A stretch of 64,000 nucleotides of DNA from contig NW_003212397.1 of the NCBI RefSeq assembly GCF_000006405.1, positions 99,031 to 163,030 on the forward strand. The letters are read 5' to 3'. A program made the translations under genes and the position numbers. The DNA is from Perkinsus marinus ATCC 50983. Taxonomy: Eukaryota; Perkinsozoa; Perkinsida; Perkinsidae. The notes under the pieces are model-generated. The model searched no databases. It saw only the letters and a program-made list of their open reading frames with translations, and was not told the DNA's origin. Positions 44,576-54,968 of the stretch are shown here, piece by piece (within the stretch, counting starts at the first letter, position 1; every line of letters starts with the position of its first letter).

Positions 44576-45280
44576 GTTGGAGTCACTTGCGACAACACAA
44601 CACTCAGACACGATGGGAGACGCTTCCCTGTGGGAACAGGATTATACACCTCTGACATGGTAGATGATTATACGAATCACAAGAGAAACGTTCATGAATA
44701 AAACCAGTCATACAAGTAGTCAGACCCTATAGATAAACGCGTGAAACAATGGTATGTAGTATTCACGTACTGCACAGCCATAGAAAGCCGTTGAATTCGA
44801 AGAAGTTCAACACGGAGAACCGTTCAAGTCGGCATGGAGACACCGTTGAGGAGCACTGAGTCATAACAAGAGCGCAAGATATCACCTTAGATTAGTATGA
44901 ATTGCTCTCCGTCAGTCTCCAATGCATCGGTTCTACGAAATGATGGAGATCTGTCGAAATTTGGTTGATTTTTTGTCTATTTCTTCTCATTGGGTTCAAT
45001 ATTACACTTTAGAACATCTAGTTTGTTCTTGGATCCATCTACTTCGGCGAGACGCGCTAATTCGGTGGTTCGAATCCGAAATTAAAAACGCAAATACGCG
45101 TCTCGAACTTTCAGTTTTACTATCTTCGAACTTTGAAGTACGTCCAATATGAATAGGAAGTTTAATTTAGTGTGAATAGTCGGACATTTCAATTTGGATG
45201 ATATTCGAACCTTCGGTTTTCGTCTCGGAGGCATGTGTTGAGAGTCCCAACATATCCCGACTTGGGACTTATGTTCCCTT
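44576..45280. other. no recognisable gene
   Basis: Contains an isolated GGTTCGAATCC (about 45067), which resembles a B box but has no tRNA structure around it. Nothing else assigned. Confidence 0.45.
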
Positions 45281-45443
45281 TCCTCAGCTCAGTCCGGAGA
45301 TTTCCTCACACTTTATGGGAGTTTACATACAAATTCTCTCACAACTGCACAGAAACCAACGAGAATTCCCTCCAAACTCCTCTCAACTTTCTTACTGTTA
45401 CCAGCACGTGTAATTGACCATGTGTTTATTCCCCCACACTGTA
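45281..45443 (+). repeat. dispersed ~150-bp repeat, copy 4
   Basis: Longest-looking copy: CCTCAGCTCAGTCCGG, GGGAGTTTACATACAAATTC, AACCAACGAGAATTCC, CAGCACGTGTAATTGACCAT and CCCCCACACTGTACGG. It lies just left of the tandem array. Confidence 0.8.
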
Positions 45444-45608
45444 CGGAAGAGAAACAATGCGATTTCTTGACTTTTGTATTACTTCCAAGTACATCTAAGG
45501 TAAATTGGAAATTCAATTTCGTGTAAATATTCGGCCATTCCAATTTGGATAATTTATTACCGTCGACAGTTTTGCCTCGGATTCGTGTCTTTGGGGAAAT
45601 CGAACGTT

Positions 45609-45806
45609 ATGGGGCCGCTATGCCACTGCTACGATCCGAAACAAAGATTCTTCCGTAGACCCTATCGGATCTGGTCGTATCATTGGATGTGCTCGATAGT
45701 GAACCGTAAAGCTGTTGGTTTCGCGAACCCCAATGAAATTGATGGTTCCAATGACGAACTAGATGTCCGGAAGCTGTTGAAATACGCCAGTGCTCAGATA
45801 GCCTGA
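45609..45806 (+). CDS. conserved 65-aa ORF of the array, copy A
   Basis: ATG 45609 to TGA; begins MGPLCHCYDPKQRFFRRP and ends ELDVRKLLKYASAQIA. Open in all three units (also 49885-50082 and 57562-57759) with a few substitutions. The opposite strand is also open, so coding strand and reality are uncertain. No family recognised. Confidence 0.3.
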   Translation: MGPLCHCYDPKQRFFRRPYRIWSYHWMCSIVNRKAVGFANPNEIDGSNDELDVRKLLKYASAQIA

Positions 45807-46621
45807 TCCCTGAGTATACCCAACTGATCGCGGGTGCACTCAAGGCGCAGCGCACCTTGTGCATGAGAATTCCACGAGTTCATACAAGATTTCTTGGATG
45901 GCTCCGGTACTTGGCAGATTTCGGAAAGACGAAAGTTACAGTATCATCTGAGCAGGGTTTTATGTGTCAGAAAGTGCCATGTTGCCTAACTCAAATTTAA
46001 CTTGCTATCAGCCGACTCAACTGAAGGTGAAAAACGTCTCTTACGAGCAGGTGAGAATTATGGGAACTACCACTCACTGCATTGCATTCTGTTTGTCTCC
46101 AGAATTCAACGATGAAAGCTCTAGCTCGACAACCTAGGAGGAATCTCATCTCTTCTTATCCACAGCTCGTAAGCAGGATCTGAGCTCGACACAGTATCTG
46201 AACACGATCATAACAATCGCAGGACTTGCCCAAGATGCCACGATCTGAATGCTGCCGGTTGATCCACGAGTTCAAGGAACGCCAATGGCTCGCCTCACGA
46301 GGTCCTTCAGTTTTAGCGTTGATTCAGCCCCATTCTGGACTGCTGTGGACTTCGGTTTGAATCTGAGTGAATTGCTGGTCTTGTCTGACTCACTCTGAGG
46401 CCTCCATTCGCAAGCTCGAAAGAAGGAGCTCTATGAGCCTCATAGCATGGGGCATCCTGGGAGTTTCTCGCGAATGTTTCGGCCTAAATCGCGCAACTTC
46501 CACATGAGGTTCCTAACTTAGTTGGTCTCACGTAGATTCGGGTGTCTTTCGAAATCCGGGTGTTTGGTCGGGGGTGTTCCATTGAGTAGATCGGCTGCTG
46601 TTATGGGTAGGTCGAGGGTGT

Positions 46622-47690
46622 ATGATTGATTTTGATGACCAAGAACGGAAGATGCTTCGAACGTATTTTGATGCTCTTGACGATGACGGTTCCGGATCTA
46701 TAGATGTCAGTGAACTCGAGGAGGTCAGTGCGGACGTTTCTGCTGGAGGGTCGAATCAAAACGATGACACAGCTTCACTCAGTAGTCGTTCGATCTTCTA
46801 TTTGAGCCTGTTTCGGTTGGATGCCCGTATCGTTAAGGCGCCAGCTTAGGTTATGGTGGCCCTCGGACTGGCGGAAAAGTCCTCAGATGTGGAGAAAATG
46901 GTTGCTAATGTTGACGAAGATGGTTCTGGGGAAATCGAATTTCACGAGTTCCTCAGCATAGTAATAGTCACTCTTTTGAGTGCCTTCACGTCATTGCTGA
47001 CTATTAGTTACGTAGAGGTCACCAGTCGAGTGATCCGAGTTCAGCTGCAATGTTTAAGGTCTGAATTTTATGATCTTTCAGCTTGATAGGTTTTCTTCTT
47101 AGGTGTTCAAATCTTTGATTCGTGGCGACCTCGGCGACACCGAAAACATTGGCTTCAAGCTCCTCACGTCTGCGTATCGACGGAAGAGAATTATGGATGC
47201 AATGATGGGGAAGAAGGAGTCGGCTCAGCAGGTGAATGAATTTCTAGGAATAGATCAGCTTCGCATAACTCTTTAGTTCAACGACATACGTCTTATAACT
47301 CGGCTTTCTCTGATGAACGGCCGCAAGTTTGCCGCAGCTCACTCGATTTCTCGAGAATCGTTTTTGTGATGCCCCTGTTAGAGTCGTTGAGGAGAAGTGT
47401 TGCATCAAAAATTACGCCCAGACTGCGTTGGGTGCGTATCATATTATCTCCAACGCGGCTAGGTTAGAAAATGCATATTCGCCAATCCAGGTCCAAGGGA
47501 TGCGCATCCTAAGAGCCTTTGAAAGGCAACTGAATGAGTCTAGGCATTCAAATCAATCCATAAATTCCCAAAAAGTGAGTCTCTAGTGATCTTTGATAGC
47601 CAACTGTACTTGTCGCAGAGTGAACAGGAGTGTACTGTCAAAAACTCTCCCCGACAACAGGTGATGCCCTCACTTTATGTGCAGCATTAA
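46622..47690 (+). CDS. EF-hand calcium-binding protein, array copy A (216 aa, 5 exons)
   Basis: Exons 46622-46723, 46850-46960, 47103-47231, 47338-47574 and 47619-47690 total 651 nt in frame from ATG to TAA. Exon 1 holds a canonical EF-hand loop DDDGSGSIDVSE, exon 2 a second, DEDGSGEIEFHE; both keep Asp1, Asp3, Ser5, Gly6, Ile8 and Glu12. The C-terminal half is basic then mixed (SAYRRKRIMDAMMGKKESAQ; NRFCDAPVRVVEEKCCIKNY) and unlike calmodulin or centrin, which have four hands; this is a two-handed calmodulin-like protein. No leader or membrane span. The membrane-protein gene faces it convergently 265 bp away. Confidence 0.8.
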
Positions 47691-47955
47691 TTTCAACGTG
47701 TCAGCGCCTCTACGTTGCACCCTTACGATTAGCGGGGTCGACTCGTCCTCATCGACGTGATCTGGTGCAAGTTCTCAAAAACTATGATCTTAAGATGTCT
47801 TGAACATATGGTCCTAAACTCTTCAAGCCAGAAATGGACATATGTCTAGTGTTTATATCTGCCCGTCGTGTGTTTTGAAACGTATTCACTTTTATTATAT
47901 TAATCTCGTTGTGTTAAGGACTTGAAGTTAGTCGAATTAGAATATCTGTGGAAGT

Positions 47956-48180
47956 TTAAGTGTAGTCCTTCGATCCTGGTAATGCCAGCATATTCACCAA
48001 TAACAACCCAGCAAATGAGGCCACCACCAAACCCGGCATGCACCACATGTATTTGCGAGGATTCTTTCCCGGATTAGGCATGACACTGTCGGCGGGCTGT
48101 CCATCCTCGTAGACGTTCCGTGGTCGTTTGCCTGCTTCACGTGAACACTGGTCATTTACATTACACTGGGTAGGACACAT
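47956..48180 (-). CDS. small single-span membrane protein, array copy A (74 aa)
   Basis: ATG 48180 to TAA 47956. N-terminal CPTQCNVNDQCSREAGKRPR, then a polar stretch ending NPGKNPRKYMW and one hydrophobic segment (LVVASFAGLLLVNML) near the C-terminus, as in tail-anchored or signal-anchor proteins. No family recognised. In units B and C the codon after NPR is TAG, so only this copy is complete. Confidence 0.5.
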   Translation of the reverse strand: MCPTQCNVNDQCSREAGKRPRNVYEDGQPADSVMPNPGKNPRKYMWCMPGLVVASFAGLLLVNMLALPGSKDYT

Positions 48181-48416
48181 CAGGCATTCATGCGATTATC
48201 CACCGTTTTAGATGGTCAGGACGCTCATCCCCTTAGCAAAGGTGCACATGATTGGCCTTTGAATCTCACCGCCTTTCTTATCTCATAGTATCAACATATT
48301 TACCATGTTATATGGAGAATAAGTATATGATGTATTATACATCATTCGTCGTACTCGAGAATTCCTCATCGGCTCAACACAGAGAGACTCGCTACTGAAT
48401 GTCTGCGGCAGGCTGC

Positions 48417-48516
48417 NNNNNNNNNNNNNNNNNNNNNNNNNNNNNNNNNNNNNNNNNNNNNNNNNNNNNNNNNNNNNNNNNNNNNNNNNNNNNNNNNNNN
48501 NNNNNNNNNNNNNNNN
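48417..48516. other. assembly gap (100 N) inside unit A
   Basis: Flanks map to 52676 and about 56181 of unit B, so about 3.5 kb of unit sequence is probably missing here, including a peptide-gene copy and the SINE-like dimer. Confidence 0.97.
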
Positions 48517-49212
48517 ATGTGGCAGCACATGCCCTCCTCTTTTAGATTGCGGAGTAGCTACTAGCTTCTCAACAGGAATCTTGTCAACTTTCCACTACTT
48601 CGACCTTTTTGACGACGAAGATGCATTGGGCGATAGTGGGAGTAGTTTAACGTCGGTGGAATGGATAGTTGCAGTAGATGGGAGATAAAGACTAGTCGCA
48701 AATAGGGACAAAGCTAGGAGTCTTACCAGTATCACACAGAGCAACATATGAATACAACACTTAGCCATACTGGCACAACGGTAGCTATCCAGCACCTTTC
48801 CAGCTTGCCACCTTGAATTGGAGGGTGATATAGGACTCGCGGTGCAACAGAAAGCTTCGGGGCTGTGTACGGAACCAAACATTGTCGGACATACTCGTAA
48901 TCGGTCCTGCATTCACGAGGCACATGCGTTCCAGGATCCGTCTGGAAGCGGAATATCATCCCATGTGGGCTACTCTCTTTTCTTCTCGTAGTGCTCCACA
49001 ATCTCACCGCTTTGCGAGACAACTCGCAGAAACGCGTATACGTCATTTCCTCACCATTATTGTGGGTTCGCAAGTATTCGTTCACGAAATGATGGAGTCT
49101 TTCCATCTTTCCATTGCAGAACGAACTACCCCTTGGTGTGGTAAAGTGAACGGTGTCCCATGTCTCCAGCAGTGATGCTATGGAGCTCGACGTGTACTAA
49201 CTTCCCATATCG

Positions 49213-49233
49213 GTGTGTACTACACACTGGGTA
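49213..49233. repeat. 21-bp W-n-W'-m-W hairpin, one mismatch
   Basis: TGTGTA (49214-49219), TACACA (49221-49226), TGGGTA (49228-49233); G49213 pairs with C49227. Same in the 56.9-kb integrase copy (56876-56896). Confidence 0.75.
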
Positions 49234-49457
49234 GTATTAACGGTGCTATGCGGAAATTTTCCGCCAATAATGAAAGCAAATCACTGGCATCTGAGGCGAT
49301 AGGCGTATTCAGTGTTGTGCGAATTGCAACGAACCCCGAATAGCTGTCGATCGCCGATACAATATAGTACCGACTACTTCCATCTGTCACCCGAGAATAC
49401 GGCTCAGTGGTATCGGAGTGGATTCGTCTGAATGGGTGCGCGGCCTTGGGAATGGAG

Positions 49458-49478
49458 GACAGAGCCTCTGTCACAGAG
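49458..49478. repeat. 21-bp W-n-W'-m-W hairpin splitting the integrase frame
   Basis: ACAGAG (49459-49464), inverted CTCTGT (49466-49471), ACAGAG (49473-49478); G49458 pairs with C49472. Same at 57121-57141. Confidence 0.92.
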
Positions 49479-49644
49479 GCTCCAGAGACATCCCATCGCC
49501 TGGGAGCGACTTTCCAGCTGCACATGTTTCGCATATGTGTTGATTGATAACACGAGCTAGACTAGCTGAGCTAGTCCTGGACTGTCGAACCATAGTGAAT
49601 ATTCTCCGTTACCATCGACCTCAGTCCCGTCGATGAAAAAATAC

Positions 49645-49835
49645 TATCGAGTACATCTAAGGTAAATAGGAAATTCAATTTCTTGACTTTTCTATTATCG
49701 AGTACATCTAAGGTAAATAGGAAATTCAATTTCGTGACTTTTCTATTACTTCCAAGTACATCTAAGGTAAATAGGAAATTCAATTTCTTGACTTTTCCAT
49801 TACTTCCAAGTAAATCTAAGGCAAATAGGAAATTC
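49645..49835. repeat. ~60-bp minisatellite at unit boundary A/B
   Basis: Four imperfect copies of AAGTACATCTAAGGTAAATA / GGAAATTCAATTTC / TTGACTTTTCTATTACTTCC. A similar four-copy block occurs at 57325-57515 and a single degenerate copy at about 45460-45545. Unit copies differ between blocks, so copy number has changed since duplication. Confidence 0.93.
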
Positions 49836-49884
49836 AAGTCGACAGTTTTGCCTCGGATTCGTGTCTTTGGGGAAATCGAACGTT

Positions 49885-50082
49885 ATGGGGCCGCTATGCC
49901 ACTGCTACGATCCGAAACAAAGATTCTTCCGTAGATCCTATCGGATCTGGTCGTATCGTTGGATCTGCTCGAGAGCGAACCGTAAAGCTGTTGGTTTCGC
50001 GAGCCCCAATGACATTGATGGTTCCAATGACGAACTAGATGTCCGGAAGCTGTTGAAATATGCCAGTGCTCAGATAGCCTGA
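49885..50082 (+). CDS. conserved 65-aa ORF of the array, copy B
   Basis: Same length as copy A with substitutions (e.g. IWSYRWICSR). Uncertain reality; see copy A. Confidence 0.3.
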   Translation: MGPLCHCYDPKQRFFRRSYRIWSYRWICSRANRKAVGFASPNDIDGSNDELDVRKLLKYASAQIA

Positions 50083-50525
50083 TCCCTGAGTATACCCAAC
50101 TGATCGCGGGTGCACTCAAGGGGCAGCGCACCTTGTGCATGAGAATTCCACGAGTCTATACAAGACTTCTTGGATGGCTTCGGTACTTGGCAGATTTCGG
50201 ATAGACGAAAGTTACAGTATCATCTGAGCAGGGTTTTATGTCTCAGAAAATGCCATGTTGTCTAACTCTAGTTTAATTTGCCGTCAGCCGACTCAACTGA
50301 AGGTGAAAAACGTCTCTTACGAGCAGGTGAGAATTACGAGAACCACCACTCACTACACTGCATTCTGTTTTTCCCTAGAATTCAACGATGAAAGCTTGAT
50401 GAATCTGATGAAAGCTCAGATTCTAAGGAAGATCTGAGCTCGACACAGTATCTGAACACGATCATCACAATTGCAGGACTTGCCCGAGATGCCACGATCC
50501 GAATGCTGTCGGTTGATCCACGAGT

Positions 50526-50762
50526 TTAAGGATCGCCGATGGCTCGCCTCACGAGGTCTTTCACTTTCAGCGTTGATCCAGCAAAGCCCCATTCTGGACT
50601 GCTGCCGACTCCGGTTTGAATCTGAGTGAATTGCTGGTCTTGTCTGACTAGCTCTGAGGCCTCCATTCGCAAGCTCGAAAGAATGAGCTCTATGAGCCCC
50701 ATAGCATGGGGCATCCTGGGGGTTTCTCGCCAGTGTTTCGACCTAAATCGCGCAACTTCCAC
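50526..50762 (-). CDS. conserved minus-strand frame upstream of the EF-hand gene, copy B
   Basis: A 78-codon frame without ATG at its upstream end: HAMGLIELILSSLRMEASEL and VRQDQQFTQIQTGVGSSPEW, then a basic tail. It is identical in length at 58205-58441 in unit C, whereas unit A has lost 5 nt here (about 46330). It may be a 3' exon of a gene divergent from the EF-hand gene. No family recognised. Confidence 0.3.
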   Translation of the reverse strand: MEVARFRSKHWRETPRMPHAMGLIELILSSLRMEASELVRQDQQFTQIQTGVGSSPEWGFAGSTLKVKDLVRRAIGDP

Positions 50763-50880
50763 ACGAGGTTCCTAACTTAGTTGGTCTCACGTAGATCCGG
50801 GTGTCTTTCGAAATCCGGGTGTTCGGTCGGGGGTGTTCCATTGAGTAGATCGGTTGCTGTTATGGGTAGGTCGAGGGTGT

Positions 50881-51950
50881 ATGATTGATTTTGATGACCA
50901 AGAGCGGAAGATGCTTCGAACATATTTTGATGCTCTTGACGATGACGGTTCCGGATCTATAGATGTCAGTGAACTCGAGGAGGTCAGTGCGGACGTTTCT
51001 GCTGGAGGGTCGAATCAAAACGATGACACAGCTTCACTCAGTAGTCGTTCGATCTTCTATTTGAGCCTGTTTCGGTTGGATGTCCGTATCGTTAAGGCGC
51101 CAGTTTAGGTTATGGTGGCCCTAGGACTGGCGGAAAAGTCCTCAGATGTGGAGAAAATGGTTGCTAATGTTGACGAAGATGGTTCTGGGGAAATCGAATT
51201 TCACGAGTTCCTTAGGATAGTAATAGTCACCCTGGTGAGTGCCTTCACGTCATTCCTGACTATTAGTTACGTAGAGGTCACCAGTCGAGTGATCCGAGTT
51301 CAGCTGCAATGTTCAAGGTCTGAATTTTATGATCTTTCAGCTTGATAGGTTTTCTGCTTAGGTGTTCAAATCTTTGATTCGTGGCGACCTCGGCGACACC
51401 GAAAACATTGGCTTCAAGCTCCTCACGTCTGCGTTTCGACGAAAGAGAATTATGGTTTGCATTGATGGGGAAGAAGGAGTCGGCTCAGCAGGTGAATGAA
51501 TTTCTAGGAATAGATCAGCTTCGCATAAGTCTTTAGTTCAACGACATACGTCTTATAACTCGGCTTTCTCTGATGAACAGCCGCAAGTTTGCCGCAGCTC
51601 ACTCGATTTCTCGAGAATCGTTTTTGTGATGCCCCTGTTAGAGTCGCTGAGGAGAAGTGTTGCATCAAAAATTACGCCCAGACTGCGTTGGGTGCGTATC
51701 ATATCATCTCCAACGCGGCTAGGTTAGAAAATGCATATTCGCCAATCCAGGTCCAAGGGATGCGCATCCTAAGAGCCTTTGAAAGGCAACTGAATGAGTC
51801 TAGGCATTCAAATCAATCCATAAATTCCCAAAAAGTGAGTCTCTACTGACCCTTGATAGCCAACTGTACTTGTCGCAGAGTGAACAGGAGTGTACTGTCA
51901 AAAACTCTCCCCGACAACAGGTGATGCCCTCACTTTATGTGCAGCATTAA
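50881..51950 (+). pseudogene. EF-hand gene, array copy B (frameshifted)
   Basis: Exons, introns and EF-hand loops match copy A, but exon 3 near 51452-51460 reads ATTATGGTTTGCATTGATGG where A and C read ATTATGGATGCAATGATGG: one extra base, shifting the frame for the rest of exon 3 and the C-terminus. Unless this is an assembly error the copy yields a truncated protein retaining both calcium loops. Confidence 0.7.
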
Positions 51951-52215
51951 TTTCAACGTGTCAGCGCCTCTACGTTGCACCCTTACGATTAGCGGGGTCG
52001 ACTCGTCCTCATCGACGTGATCTGGTGCAAGTTCTCAAAAACTATGATCTTAAGATGTCTTGAACATATGGTCCTAAACTCTTCAAGCCAGAAATGAACA
52101 TATGTCTAGTGTTTATATCTGCCCGTCGTGTGTTTTAAAACGTATTCACTTTTATTATATTAATCTCGTTGTGTTAAAGACTTGAAGTTAGTCGAATTAG
52201 AATATCTGTGGAAGT

Positions 52216-52440
52216 TTAAGTGTAGTCCTTCGATCCTGGTAATGCCAGCATATTCACCAATAACAACCCAGCAAATGAGGCCGCCACCAAGTCCGGCATG
52301 CACCACATGTATTTGCGGGGTTTCTATCTCGGATTAGGCATGGCACTGTCGGCGGGCTGTCCATACTCGTAGGCGTTCTGTGGTCGTTTGCCTGCTTCAC
52401 GTGAACACTGGTCATTTACATTACACTGGGTAGGACACAT
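52216..52440 (-). pseudogene. small membrane protein gene, copy B (premature stop)
   Basis: Same 225-nt frame as 47956-48180, but AATCCGAGATAG replaces AATCCGGGAAAG, giving a stop after NPR and losing the membrane segment. Shared with copy C. Confidence 0.65.
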
Positions 52441-53034
52441 CAGGCATTCATGCGATTATCCACCGTTTTAGATGGTCAGGACGCTCATCCCCTCAGCAAA
52501 GGTGCACATGATTGGCCTTTGAATCTCACCGCCTTTCTTATCTCATAGTATCAACATATTTACCATGTTATATGGAGAATAAGTATATGATGTACTATAC
52601 ATCATTCGTCGTACTCGAGAATTCCTTATCAGCTCAACACAGAGAGATTCGCTACTGAATGTCTGCGGCAGGCTGCCGGGTTGGCAGAACTGATTGCCGG
52701 GTTGATGTTGTTGTCCACGGCTTTGCGGCCGTTCTGTTCTTCGACGAATCTTCGAATGGTCTATCGAGGATGAATCAGTCGATATTCTTCAATCAGGGAT
52801 GAGCAGGTGCCTACCCTTCTCCGTACCGCATGTAGCTCTTTTGCGACGAGCGGTCTCGATTCTGTGATCGAGACCTCCGCGCTGCCCCACGAGGCTCGTG
52901 GAAAGAGCTTGTCACACCCAACCCTGAATGATGAATACTCTCGTCGACGATGAGATCTCAGGAGGTTCTCGTTGACAAACTTTGTCAACCTGTGGATCAG
53001 AAGAGGTATTAGAAACTTTATAATACCTCTTCTG

Positions 53035-53055
53035 GTGTGGACTCCACACTGTGGA
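53035..53055. repeat. 21-bp W-n-W'-m-W hairpin, exact; absent in unit C
   Basis: TGTGGA (53036-53041), TCCACA (53043-53048), TGTGGA (53050-53055); G53035 pairs with C53049. The empty site is at about 60699-60705. Confidence 0.93.
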
Positions 53056-53095
53056 GAGGTGCTTAACTTTCGGGAGATATCAGAACATGACTCCC

Positions 53096-53116
53096 GGTTC
53101 AAATTGAACCGTTCAA
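53096..53116. repeat. 21-bp W-n-W'-m-W hairpin, exact; absent in unit C
   Basis: GTTCAA (53097-53102), TTGAAC (53104-53109), GTTCAA (53111-53116); G53096 pairs with C53110. Empty site 60747-60753. Confidence 0.93.
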
Positions 53117-53489
53117 TACGATCGGCGTTCACGGCGGAGGCCGGTTGTGATAGTTGTACTCAATGAAAGTATCCACTGGAGCACCGACAATAGACTCTAC
53201 TGGATCCTATCTGATGCTGGGGTGCTTATTCGCATACTACTGTTTCGAGGCATGATCATCCGCATGATAATCCATCGTATTCAGCTATACATCGGCTCCG
53301 AGTATCGTGCAGACTGCATGACACAAAGCTTCTCATGATTTGAGAACTTCCTCTTCGGCCTAGGCATAGTATAGACGGTGGTCCGTCCTCGTAGGCGTTC
53401 TCCATCCCTCATCGCTCTCGTTGCCCATCATGGGGACAAGCTCGATCACTGAAGTGCGCGAGTGATCACGTAAGAGTGGTGATGGCCAA

Positions 53490-53510
53490 CTCCACCGGGT
53501 GGAGTCCACC
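53490..53510. repeat. 21-bp W-n-W'-m-W hairpin, exact; absent in unit C
   Basis: TCCACC (53491-53496), GGTGGA (53498-53503), TCCACC (53505-53510); C53490 pairs with G53504. Empty site 61127-61133. Confidence 0.93.
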
Positions 53511-53849
53511 CTACGATTCTCTATCGTAGGGTGTCATGGGCAGCCCATGACACCTTTCTCGATCCAATCCCAAAACTCAAAAGGATGACGATGGAGATCG
53601 GCAGTTGGGCACAATTTCTCCGCGTGTCGAGGTTTCCAAATATCACCGAGCAGGAATCTCGTTCGACCACTAGCGCTTCGTCAGAAGGCGTGCCACTGGG
53701 ATAACATCATCGTTGTGCCGATTCAATCGGCACAACTCACAATTTGTGAGTGTCTCGCAGTGAGACCATATCCACCACGTGCCGGATGACCTATCATCGT
53801 TAGGTGCACTCATGCATCAGGCTCCCGCTCGTCGCAATCAGTAGGTTCA

Positions 53850-54330
53850 ACTATGGGCCGTATGCGGATACTGATTCATGAAGCTGAGTCCATGATTCAA
53901 CTCACCCTTCGATTCTGATTCATGACTCAACTCACACCTCGATTCGAGAGAACTGATTCAGATTCTTTGCTCAGGAGAAAGAGTCGAGATTTCTGAGTAT
54001 GAGTCCTTGAGACAGAGTCAGATTACGTCATCATGAGCAACATCCTTGATCCTTGATTTTAATCAGCTGCTGAATCCGATTTCCGATCGCTAAACACGAT
54101 TCAAGATTCAAATCTATACTCAATGGCTGATTCAGAGTTTTTGGCACTGAGTCAGAGTCTTTCATCAACTCGAGTTTAAATACTCAGAGTTGGGATTTTT
54201 ACTCGTGATTCGAGATTAATTCTAACGAGCCGAGATTCTTTTACTCAACCTCAAAGCTGCTCAGATTCAATATCGCAATCTCACCTTGAATATGATCCGG
54301 GATCATACTCATGATGCATAAGTTCACATT
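53850..54330. repeat. GATTC/GAGTC-rich degenerate repeat spacer, unit B
   Basis: Dense irregular recurrence of GATTCA, GAGTCA and ACTCAA words on both strands; no gene. Counterpart in unit C at about 61510-62000. Confidence 0.7.
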
Positions 54331-54394
54331 TTAACACCGAACCCTGATTCTGATTCACGACTTCAGCGCGCGCCACGGTAGACCTCCCTCAGCT

Positions 54395-54605
54395 CATTGC
54401 GAGGAGGCTCTAAATATGATCGTACCCGGGTATAGAACTTTCGCTTCGATTAAGTGAAAGCATGTCGTTAACCAGTTGAGCTGTGAGATTACGATACCAG
54501 ACGGTGCAAGGAGGTATAGCGCACGTGGTAGATACAGGCTATTAGTATGAACGTGCCCGGGAATAGAACCCCCGTCTCGAGCACGTGGAAGCATACCCTT
54601 GACCA
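54395..54605 (-). mobile_element. dimeric tRNA-derived SINE-like element, unit B
   Basis: On the minus strand two related modules follow each other. Each has an A-box-like CTCAACTGGTTAA / TTCAACTGGTCAA, an anticodon-arm-like ATGCTTCCACGTGCTCGA or equivalent, and a B-box-like GGGTTCTATTCCC or AGTTCTATACCC followed by GGGCACG/GGGTACG. No intact cloverleaf, so neither is a tRNA gene. The counterpart in unit C is at about 62050-62260. Confidence 0.55.
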
Positions 54606-54947
54606 GTTGAAGCTCGAGTTGTAAAATCAGTGCATCAGGGGTTCATACTCACCGTCTGATTTTTTTATCTGGGTGAATACTCTGACACCTGTTACATCAG
54701 GATCCGCATAGATCCCCTGTTAGTAATGTCATAAAGGTATCTTGTAGCCATATTGCTGCATAAGTAGACCACACAAGCATCGACTCTCCAGCAGTTGACT
54801 AGATGGAGGGTGGTAGATGATGTACCAGTCTCCCTCAAGTTTACCGATATGGCTACAAAATACGTTTACAGCATTAATCATTAATGCTGACAGCATCACG
54901 CTGTAGAAATTATTAATGATTAATATCGTAGATCAAATTGAACGGAT

Positions 54948-54968
54948 GTGTGACTGTCACACTGTGAC
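54948..54968. repeat. 21-bp W-n-W'-m-W hairpin, exact; absent in unit C
   Basis: TGTGAC (54949-54954), GTCACA (54956-54961), TGTGAC (54963-54968); G54948 pairs with C54962. Empty site 63162-63168. A related but mutated one lies at 54883-54903 and 63090-63110 (ATGCTG/CAGCAT/ACGCTG) in both units. Confidence 0.93.

Larger units (their letters stand above)
48595..49560 (-). pseudogene. LTR-retrotransposon integrase fragment, copy 1
   Basis: Minus strand, reading leftwards from 49560: a zinc-binding CETCAAGK segment, then RRIHSDTTEPYS (first catalytic Asp), YYIVSAIDSYSGFVAI (second Asp), and, after about 49240, TPRGSSFCNGKMERLHHFVN carrying the Glu of the D,D-35-E triad. The three parts lie in different frames: a 14-nt hairpin insertion (49458-49478) separates the zinc and Asp parts, and at least one more frame change precedes the Glu part. 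No reverse transcriptase or LTR seen. A copy nearly identical by eye is at 56258-57223. Confidence 0.72.
45588..49862. repeat. tandem array unit A (contains a gap)
   Basis: Starts at TCTTTGGGGAAATCGAACG. Visible length 4,275 bp including 100 N. The left flank of the gap (48416) corresponds to 52676 in unit B, the right flank (48517) to about 56181. Restoring the missing segment would give about 7.68 kb, equal to unit B. Confidence 0.92.
52680..53800. repeat. hairpin-dense spacer of unit B
   Basis: Many short perfect inverted repeats: GGTCTCGAT/ATCGAGACC (about 52852), GTTGACAAA-C-TTTGTCAAC (about 52973), a 14-bp-arm hairpin at 52998-53034, CACCCTACGAT/ATCGTAGGGTG (about 53505) and GTCATGGGC-A-GCCCATGAC (about 53536), plus three exact W-n-W'-m-W structures at 53035-53055, 53096-53116 and 53490-53510 that are absent from unit C. 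Plus-strand and minus-strand frames here (e.g. 53147-53338) lack support. Confidence 0.85.

Noticed and set aside
45607-45864. 85-codon minus-strand frame conserved in all array units
   Set aside because: It lies opposite the 65-codon plus frame; conservation follows from recent duplication and does not show coding on either strand.
52973-53556. Palindromes GTTGACAAA-C-TTTGTCAAC and GTCATGGGC-A-GCCCATGAC as members of the 21-bp class
   Set aside because: They have a one-base centre but no third copy of the 6-mer, so they do not meet the definition, though they could be decayed or different products.
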